Of a DNA stretch of 64,000 bases, positions 58,436 through 64,000 are shown piece after piece. This DNA is from Kribbella rubisoli. GTDB lineage: Bacteria; Actinomycetota; Actinomycetes; Propionibacteriales; Kribbellaceae. The position numbers and the translations under genes were made by a program. A model generated the notes under the pieces. That model was not told the DNA's origin. It searched no databases and saw only the letters and a list, made by a program, of their open reading frames with translations. The number at the start of each line of letters is the position of its first letter. Positions within the stretch are counted from its first letter, which is position 1. The DNA lies in the NCBI RefSeq assembly GCF_004217145.1, contig NZ_SHKR01000014.1, positions 248,001 through 312,000 on the forward strand, read 5' to 3'.

Positions 58436-59398
58436 CTAGACTCCGGCCTCCGCCGGCACTAGTTGACGTGACACGTCGGCCAGCGGCGCCAGCTCGACGC
58501 CCGGCAGGACCAGGTCGCCACGCATGAGTTCCAGGTAACGCTGCCGGAGCTGCGCGAGCAGTCCGGACTGGTCGTACTCGACGCCGTCGAGCTCGGAGAC
58601 CAGCGTCAGCTCCGAGATGGTGCCGGCCAGGCCGCACTCGTCGGCGGCGAGCAGCTCGGTCCGCTCGATCGGGCGCCGGTCGAACGGCATCCCGAGGTCC
58701 TTGGCCACCTCTTCGAGGATGTCGACCGTGATGCTGTCCAGGCACGACTCGCTGGTCGGCGGCGTCACGATCCGTCCGCGCTGGGCGATCAGCACGCAGG
58801 CCCCGGTCGCTTCCGCTACCCGGCCGGCGTCGTTGAGCATGATCGCGTCGTCGTACCCGAGCCGGCGTACTTCGATGCGGGCCATCCGGGCACCGACGTA
58901 GTTCGCGCTGCTCTTCACGCGCGTCGGCAGGACCAGGTCGCCGGCCCGCCGCCAACTCGTCACGCCGAGCCGCATCGGGTCCGGGTCGAGCTTGCGCTGG
59001 CTGAAGGCGGTGACCACCAGGTCGGCCTCGGTCGCTTCACCCCAGTGCCCGTGGGTCACGTACATGGTCGGCCGGAACCACAGGTCCTTGTCCGGCACCA
59101 GCAGCTCGCCGGCCAGCTTCTCGAGCCCGGCGACGAACTCCTCGTAGCTGAACCGGACCGGGATGTGGAAGAGCGAAGCCGAGCGGCAGAGCCGGTCGTA
59201 GTGACGGCGCGGAGTCCGGATCGAGAAGAGCTCGCCGGCGGAGTCCCAGTAGCCCTTCACGCCTTCGAAGACGCTCAGCGCGCGGGTCAGCGCCTCGGCG
59301 CCGATGTGGATCTTGACGTCGGTGTACGGCACGAGCTCGCCGTTGACGAGCGCCCAGGGCGGCGTCTGGAGCTGCGATATCGATGCGGTGTGAGCCAT
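58436..59398 (-). CDS. Class IV (branched-chain-like) aminotransferase
   Basis: Fold-type IV PLP aminotransferase of 320 residues. The catalytic Lys is in LPTRVKSSANYVGARMA; the phosphate-binding and substrate segments are ALSVFEGVKGYW, EATGACVLIAQRGRIVTPPT and SCLDSITVDILEEVAKDLGM. It resembles ilvE and D-amino-acid aminotransferases; no other branched-chain gene is near. Its location 44 bases upstream of the PhyH gene suggests that they jointly make an unusual amino or hydroxy acid. ATG 59398 follows GGAAGGGGG. Confidence 0.9.
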   Translation of the reverse strand: MAHTASISQLQTPPWALVNGELVPYTDVKIHIGAEALTRALSVFEGVKGYWDSAGELFSIRTPRRHYDRLCRSASLFHIPVRFSYEEFVAGLEKLAGELLVPDKDLWFRPTMYVTHGHWGEATEADLVVTAFSQRKLDPDPMRLGVTSWRRAGDLVLPTRVKSSANYVGARMARIEVRRLGYDDAIMLNDAGRVAEATGACVLIAQRGRIVTPPTSESCLDSITVDILEEVAKDLGMPFDRRPIERTELLAADECGLAGTISELTLVSELDGVEYDQSGLLAQLRQRYLELMRGDLVLPGVELAPLADVSRQLVPAEAGV

Positions 59399-59427
59399 GA
59401 GGGCCCCCTTCCGGTGTTGGTGATCGA

Positions 59428-59985
59428 TCAGCGGGCGGTCAGGACGCCCGCGGCGAGGTCGGCAACAGATACGGCCCGTTGGTCGCGGGCCGACATCAGC
59501 GTGACCGGCAGCGGCCACGGGATGGCGAGATCGGGGTCGTCGTACGCGATCACGACGTCCTCGGACGGATCGTGGGGCCGGTCGATCCGGTACGCGATGT
59601 CCGCTGGTTCGGTCAGCGCCTGGAAACCGTGCCCGCACCCGGCCGGGATGTACACCGATGACTGGGTGTCCCCCGACAGCGTGAAATGCGCCTGACCCAG
59701 GTACGTCGGAGAGTCCGGCCGGAGGTCGACCACGACGTCGAACACCTCGCCGGCCGAGCAGCGGACCAGCTTCGCCTCGCCCTGTCCGGAGCGCAGATGC
59801 ATCCCGCGCAGCACGCCCTTGCGGGACCGCGACAGGCTGTCCTGCGCGAACCCGTCCGGGTCGATCCCGACCGACCGCGCGATCTCGGCGTCGAACGTCC
59901 GGCTGAAGAAACCCCGGTCGTCGACGTGCGGCGTGGGCTCGAACAGATAGACCCCGGCGATCTCGGGTACCTGCGTCACCTTCAT
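59428..59985 (-). CDS. dTDP-sugar 3,5-epimerase (RmlC) family protein
   Basis: Cupin-fold sugar-nucleotide epimerase-like protein of 185 residues. It keeps the catalytic His in GVLRGMHLRSGQGEAKLVRC, the dyad Asp region VFDVVVDLRPDSPTYLGQ, YIPAGCGHGFQALTEPADIA and the final YDDPDLAIPWP. At the position of the RmlC catalytic Tyr (YxxxxxYxP) the sequence reads YRIDRPHDPSED, with His in place of Tyr, so it may catalyse a partial or different reaction. No rmlA, rmlB or rmlD is in the window. ATG 59985 overlaps the pyruvyltransferase stop by four bases. Confidence 0.88.
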   Translation of the reverse strand: MKVTQVPEIAGVYLFEPTPHVDDRGFFSRTFDAEIARSVGIDPDGFAQDSLSRSRKGVLRGMHLRSGQGEAKLVRCSAGEVFDVVVDLRPDSPTYLGQAHFTLSGDTQSSVYIPAGCGHGFQALTEPADIAYRIDRPHDPSEDVVIAYDDPDLAIPWPLPVTLMSARDQRAVSVADLAAGVLTAR

Positions 59986-61226
59986 GAGCGTCCCTCCAAG
60001 TTTTCCGCCTGCGCGGGGAAGACCTTCGACGACAGGACGTCGTACTGGTCCTCGAGCCGGCTGCGGTTGACAGCGTTCCGCTCGTCCATTGCCGGTCCGA
60101 CCACGTCGCGGCGGGACTCGAGCGCCGTGTACTGGGCGATCAGCCGATCCACATCGAGTGAGCGGATGTTCTGGCAGAACTCCGCGAGACCCATGTCGGC
60201 CATCAGTACGTCGTTCTTCGCGGCGTACCCGATCGACACGGTCGGCTTGGACAGCATCAACGCGCACACCACGTTGTGGAACCGGGTGGCGACGACCGTG
60301 TCGAGCGCCGCCATCTGCTCCATCAGGTCGTCCAGCGACTTCGGCGGGTCTTCTACGACCCAGGACGGATCGAGGTCGGACCGGTTCTCGCGTACGTCGG
60401 CGAGGATCGCGGCCGACACCAGCTCGTCCTCGTGGTCGCCGGTGAGCAGCCGGACCCGGTGCCCGTGGTCGACCAGCCAGTGCACGAAGCGAGTCATCTT
60501 CGCGACGTACTCGTCGAAGACCTCTTCGGCGCGGTCGCGGTCGTCGTCCGTGCCCCGGTACGTCATCACGCCGACTCCGACGGTCGTGGGCGCTCCCGGC
60601 GGGGTCGCTGACCGTACGGCGGGGATCGGCAGCGAGAACGCCAGGTCCGGGTAGACCGGGTCGTCCGCGATACCCAGGCCGGTGGCGCGCATCGCGTCCT
60701 TCGACAGCTGGTCGCGGAACGAGCGGTAGTACGCGAGGCGGGCTGCCAGCGTGAATACGCGGCGGGTCATCCGCCGTCCCGACGTGTTGGCGCCGACGCT
60801 GACCAGCGCGACCTTCGTGCCGGTCAGGCGACCGGCTGCCGTCAGCAGGAGCAGCGAGTACGGGAAGCCCCACCAGCGCAGCGGTAGACCGCCTTCCAGC
60901 ACACCCATTCCGGGCACGACCACGACGTCGTGGCGCCTGACCCAGGAGGAGGTCCAGAAGAAGTCGACGACCTTGCCGATCCCCTTGAGCGCGACCGACC
61001 GCAGGCTGCTGGCCGTGTTGTACTCGTCGCGGTTCCAGTTCATCCGGGTCGCGGCCAGGCCGTAACGCTTCTCGACCACCTCGGGACCGGAGCAGAGGAA
61101 GTCGATCTCCGCGTCCGGGTACGACTTGGCCAGGTAGGCGAGGAACGCCTCCAGCGACCCGTCGTTGCCGAGGTTCCCATGGCCCAGCAGGCCGAAGAAC
61201 CCGATCCGCAAACCGTTGTCGTTCAT
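59982..61226 (-). CDS. Polysaccharide pyruvyl transferase family protein
   Basis: PS_pyruv_trans family protein of 414 residues, GT-B-like fold; expected to add a pyruvate ketal from phosphoenolpyruvate to a sugar of the repeat unit. N-terminal IGFFGLLGHGNLGNDGSLEA holds the family's GxxNxGD-like loop; VVVPGMGVLEGGLPLRWWGF, ALVSVGANTSGRRMTRRVF and VVATRFHNVVCALMLSKPTV (the RxH motif) follow. All family motifs are present. ATG 61226 is chosen because it begins the homologous region and overlaps the upstream glycosyltransferase stop by four bases. Confidence 0.88.
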   Translation of the reverse strand: MNDNGLRIGFFGLLGHGNLGNDGSLEAFLAYLAKSYPDAEIDFLCSGPEVVEKRYGLAATRMNWNRDEYNTASSLRSVALKGIGKVVDFFWTSSWVRRHDVVVVPGMGVLEGGLPLRWWGFPYSLLLLTAAGRLTGTKVALVSVGANTSGRRMTRRVFTLAARLAYYRSFRDQLSKDAMRATGLGIADDPVYPDLAFSLPIPAVRSATPPGAPTTVGVGVMTYRGTDDDRDRAEEVFDEYVAKMTRFVHWLVDHGHRVRLLTGDHEDELVSAAILADVRENRSDLDPSWVVEDPPKSLDDLMEQMAALDTVVATRFHNVVCALMLSKPTVSIGYAAKNDVLMADMGLAEFCQNIRSLDVDRLIAQYTALESRRDVVGPAMDERNAVNRSRLEDQYDVLSSKVFPAQAENLEGRS

Positions 61227-62158
61227 GCGATTCGTCCGCTCTGGCCCGCGACCACCTTGGATACCGACACGACCTCGCTGACCTGCTCGACCGGTGTGTC
61301 CTGCTGCCGCATCGACGGCGGCACCGCGCGGCTCGTCATCCAGCGGACAAGTTGCCAGAGGCAACGCACTCGCTGGCCGCCGGTCAGCGGCGCGCGGAAC
61401 AGCATCCGGACGTAACCCAGCGGGTACTCCGCGAGCAGCCGGACAGTCGAGTGCTTGCGGCGGCGCGGGTCGAGGTTGCCGCACCAGGAACGGACCGTGC
61501 GGTTCGACCGCAGCGCGCTGTCCGGGTGATCGCGACGAAAGAACAACGACGCCGGCACGTGGAGGAACCTGCCGTGCAGCGCGATGTCGGCCACGATCGT
61601 CCGGTCGGCGTGGTAGAAGCTCTCGTTCAGCGCGGTCCGCCGCAGTACGTCGGCCCGGACGACGCCGTAGTCGTCATCGCCGCCGACGTCGAACAGCAGG
61701 CTCCGGAATCGCTCGACCGGGTCCGGCGAGTCGGTGGTCAACGGGTAGCCGACCTTCGCGACGATGTCGCCGGCCTCGTCGATGATCGCGCTCCACGAGT
61801 GGCACAGCACCGCGTCCGGGTGCTCGTCGAGCACCTCGATGCAACGCTCCAGCAGATCCCGCGCGTACAGGTCGTCGTACGACGCCCACTTGAACAGCTC
61901 GCCCCGCGACTCGGTGAACACGACGTTGTGGTTCGGGGACGCGCCGACGTTCACCGGCTGGCGGATGTAGCGGATGCGCGGGTCGCGGGCCAGGTACTCC
62001 CGGCAGATCCGCTCCGTGCCGTCGGTCGAGGCGTTGTCGGAGATGATCAGCTCGAAGTCGGCGTACGTCTGCCCGAGCAGGGCGTCGAGCGCCTCCGCGA
62101 GGTATTTCTCGCCGTTGTAGACCGGCAGACCGATGCTCAGCCGCGGTACTGCGTTCAT
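61223..62158 (-). CDS. Glycosyltransferase family 2, copy A
   Basis: Inverting GT-A glycosyltransferase of 311 residues. MNAVPRLSIGLPVYNGEKYL, LIISDNASTDGTERICREY (UDP-binding Asp), YIRQPVNVGASPNHNVVF and the metal-binding DDLYARDLLERC region (WASYDDLYA) are clear. It is a tandem duplicate of the next gene upstream (62155-63078): the first 110 residues align almost without gaps, and FHADRTxxxxIALxGRF-type segments recur. The two probably add similar sugars at successive positions. The ATG overlaps the upstream copy's stop by four bases and has GAGGAG before it. Confidence 0.9.
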   Translation of the reverse strand: MNAVPRLSIGLPVYNGEKYLAEALDALLGQTYADFELIISDNASTDGTERICREYLARDPRIRYIRQPVNVGASPNHNVVFTESRGELFKWASYDDLYARDLLERCIEVLDEHPDAVLCHSWSAIIDEAGDIVAKVGYPLTTDSPDPVERFRSLLFDVGGDDDYGVVRADVLRRTALNESFYHADRTIVADIALHGRFLHVPASLFFRRDHPDSALRSNRTVRSWCGNLDPRRRKHSTVRLLAEYPLGYVRMLFRAPLTGGQRVRCLWQLVRWMTSRAVPPSMRQQDTPVEQVSEVVSVSKVVAGQSGRIA

Positions 62159-63078
62159 CTTCTCCTCATCTCTGCAAGAGTCTGCGGGTGCCTGGCGGGA
62201 ACCGTGTCTTCGATCCGGGCCGACGATCTGTGCGCCGCCCGGCTCGCCAGCCAGCGCAGCAGGTGCGTGTAGCAGCGGCGGCGCTCGGCCGACGAGAGTG
62301 GCGCCCGCCGGATCGCGCCGACGAAGCCGCCGACGTACTCGGCGAGCAACCGCGCGGTCGGGTTGCTCAGCCGGTGCGCGCGCCGCGGCTCCATGTTGGC
62401 GCTGCGGCTGCGGATCGTCGGCTTCGCCCGCTCGGCGCGGTCCGGGTGGTCGCGGCGGAAGAAGAGAACCTCGGGCACCTGGTAGAACCGCCCGGACAGC
62501 GCGATCTCGGCCATCAACGTGCGGTCCGCGTGGTGGTAGCTGCCGTGCAGCGGCGTACGGCGCAGCGTCTCCGAGCGCATCACACCGTAGAAGTCGTCGC
62601 CGCCGACGGCGAACAGCAGGCTCCGGAACCGCTCGACCGGATCCGGCGAGGCCGTCGCGAGCGGATAGTCGACCGTGAGGAGGATCTCGCCGGCCGCGTC
62701 GATGAACGCCTCCCACGAGTGGGCCAGCACGAGTTCGCGATCGTTGTCGAGCGCATCGACGCAGCGCGCCAGCAACTCGCGTCCGTACAGGTCGTCGTAC
62801 GAGGCCCACTTGAACAGCTCGGTGTGCGACTGCTCGAAGACGAAGTTGTGGTTCGGTGTGGCGCCGATGTTGGCCGGCTGGCGCAGGTACGTGATCCGCG
62901 GGTCCTTGGCGGCGTACTCGCGGCAGATCTCCTCGGTCGCGTCGGTCGACGCGTTGTCGGAGATGATCAGCTCGAACTCGCCGTACGACTGGCCCAGCAG
63001 GGCGTCGAGGGACTCGGCGAGATACTTCTCGCCGTTGTAGACCGGCAGCCCGACGGTCAGCCGCGGTACGGCGTTCAT
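62155..63078 (-). CDS. Glycosyltransferase family 2, copy B
   Basis: GT2 glycosyltransferase of 307 residues, close paralogue of copy A. Identical start MNAVPRL, then VGLPVYNGEKYLAESLDALL, LIISDNASTDATEEICREY, LFKWASYDDLYGRELLARC and LFAVGGDDFYGVMRSETLRR. The C-terminal 60 residues are basic and less conserved between the copies, so acceptor choice may differ. It overlaps the flippase stop by four bases and copy A by four bases, so flippase 2, copy B, copy A, pyruvyltransferase and the RmlC-like gene form one tightly packed transcript. Confidence 0.9.
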   Translation of the reverse strand: MNAVPRLTVGLPVYNGEKYLAESLDALLGQSYGEFELIISDNASTDATEEICREYAAKDPRITYLRQPANIGATPNHNFVFEQSHTELFKWASYDDLYGRELLARCVDALDNDRELVLAHSWEAFIDAAGEILLTVDYPLATASPDPVERFRSLLFAVGGDDFYGVMRSETLRRTPLHGSYHHADRTLMAEIALSGRFYQVPEVLFFRRDHPDRAERAKPTIRSRSANMEPRRAHRLSNPTARLLAEYVGGFVGAIRRAPLSSAERRRCYTHLLRWLASRAAHRSSARIEDTVPARHPQTLAEMRRR

Positions 63079-64000
63079 GTGCTTCTCACTTCAGGAACGG
63101 CCGGCTGGGACTCCCCGGAATCCACCGCCGACTCGAGCTGCTTGCGCTCCCGGACGCCGACGCGCAGCGTGTACCACCAGACGAACGCCGCTGCGAACGT
63201 CGCACACGCGGCGCCCCAGGCCGAACCGCGCGCACCGTCGAGCGCACCGCCCAGCACGCCGCCGACGAGGTAGAACGCCGAGGCACACAGCTGGGCCTTG
63301 AGACTGCGGCGGGCAATACCGAGCGCGCGCAGGCCGGCCGCGGCACCGGTGTTGAAGCCGGCGCTCGCCACCGACAAAGTTGCCGGAAGCACCAATGCGG
63401 ACGCGGTCAGCCAGACCTCGCCGAGTAGTGCGTGGCCCCACTTGTCCGGCAGTGCGAACAGCAGGAGCAGACCCCAGGCCAGCGCAGCCAGCGCCTGCGC
63501 GCCGCCAAGTGCCAGACAGAACCACGGCAGCGCCCGGACAGACCTTCGCAGTACCCGGGCGGCTTCCGGTACGGCGACCAGCCCGATACCCGACAGCACG
63601 ATGAAGAACGGTCCGAGCAGCATCTCCGCGCCGCGCACCGTACCGACGGCGGCGACGCCTGCGAACGCGCCCAGTCCGTACATCCGGAGCTGGTAGGCGC
63701 CGCTGAGCGTGACGTTCTCGGTCAGGTAGCGCAGGCTGAGATCGCGGTGTTCGGACAGCCAGCGGCGAGCGAGTGCCGGCCGTGGCAGGATGCCTGCCTG
63801 CAGCCCGCTCACGAGCGCCGCGAACACCCCGGCTCCACCCCACGCGAGCACGAACCGGGTCACGCTGGCGTGCTGGGAAGCCAGATACAGCAGCGGCACC
63901 AGGCCGAGCGCCCAGGTGATGTCGCTGACGAAAGCCTTCCCGCCCTGCCCCGACGCGAAGAACGCGAACCGCCAGCTGTCCTGCAGCATCAGGCCCGGCA
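63075..64000 (-). CDS. Wzx-type flippase 2, 5' part beyond the window
   Basis: C-terminal two thirds of a second MOP-superfamily flippase; the frame is open to the right edge (reading PGLMLQDSWRFAFF), so the real start lies outside. Segments LQDSWRFAFFASGQGGKAFV, RPALARRWLSEHRDLSLRYL and GAEMLLGPFFIVLSGIGLVA correspond position by position to LQDAWRWAFFVVGEGTKAFV, RRQLIREWVKRNWDLSPKYV and GAQVLLGPVNVLNQGIRMIS of flippase 1. At least seven membrane segments are visible. Two related flippases about 11 kb apart suggest two export routes or a duplicated assembly unit. Confidence 0.87.
   Translation of the reverse strand, partial: PGLMLQDSWRFAFFASGQGGKAFVSDITWALGLVPLLYLASQHASVTRFVLAWGGAGVFAALVSGLQAGILPRPALARRWLSEHRDLSLRYLTENVTLSGAYQLRMYGLGAFAGVAAVGTVRGAEMLLGPFFIVLSGIGLVAVPEAARVLRRSVRALPWFCLALGGAQALAALAWGLLLLFALPDKWGHALLGEVWLTASALVLPATLSVASAGFNTGAAAGLRALGIARRSLKAQLCASAFYLVGGVLGGALDGARGSAWGAACATFAAAFVWWYTLRVGVRERKQLESAVDSGESQPAVPEVRST

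Overview
The window is high-GC actinobacterial DNA: dense ATGA-type gene overlaps, GTG and TTG starts, and actinobacterial gene families throughout. It resembles a soil actinomycete of the Nocardioidaceae/Kribbellaceae type, but that placement is inference because the window holds no rRNA or other phylogenetic marker. I see no tRNA, rRNA, CRISPR array, transposase or phage gene.

Layout. (1) 1-3284: a lipid kinase running off the left edge, a divergent serine hydrolase, and an NAD-dependent epimerase behind a possible ECF41-type promoter. (2) 3386-9873: a guanidine-I (ykkC) riboswitch followed by five overlapping genes for guanidine catabolism: APC permease, two DUF1989 carboxyguanidine deiminase subunits, the carboxyltransferase half only of guanidine/urea carboxylase, and allophanate hydrolase. 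No biotin carboxylase or biotin carrier domain is present in the window. (3) 9891-20038: amidohydrolytic and housekeeping genes: M20 peptidase, amidohydrolase, amidase, MerR regulator, a TetR/MFS efflux pair with a four-box operator array, an ErpA/IscA-like protein, glycerate kinase, endonuclease V and a Nudix hydrolase. (4) 20009-28366, minus strand: a form II (AYRGAGR) CO-dehydrogenase-like molybdenum hydroxylase, coxSLM, with coxG, XdhC/CoxI, CoxE, CoxD and a MobA-like cytidylyltransferase. Then nadA on the plus strand. (5) 29659 to the right edge: a large extracellular polysaccharide locus. It has glycosyltransferases, two cytidylyltransferase-like proteins around a CDP-alcohol phosphotransferase, a Wzy-like polymerase, a Wzz-like protein with a degenerate kinase domain, two Wzx-type flippases, a WecG/TagA transferase, GDP-fucose synthesis (gmd, fcl), a phosphoglycosyl transferase, a pyruvyltransferase, a PhyH dioxygenase, a class IV aminotransferase and an RmlC-like protein. 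Five secreted proteins lie in it: three paralogous beta-helix proteins and two paralogous beta-propeller (delta-60 type) proteins. A glucuronate module (uxaC, uxuB-like, LacI repressor) sits between two of the beta-helix genes.

How the parts may work together. The riboswitch should induce import and stepwise hydrolysis of guanidine to ammonia and CO2. The cox cluster would feed electrons from a small oxidisable substrate into respiration. In the polysaccharide locus the cytoplasmic enzymes build and export a fucose-containing, probably pyruvylated or phospho-decorated glycan, and the beta-helix proteins are candidates to trim it. Uronic acid released that way could enter the adjacent glucuronate genes; this is a hypothesis from gene order.

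The least explained features are a family of three long palindromes sharing GTCTCAGGGGTCAACCCC arms, each beside GC-rich tandem repeats (37.2, 50.2 and 51.5 kb), and a palindromic TTGTNGACAA motif that recurs inside coding sequence between 8.4 and 22 kb in different reading frames.
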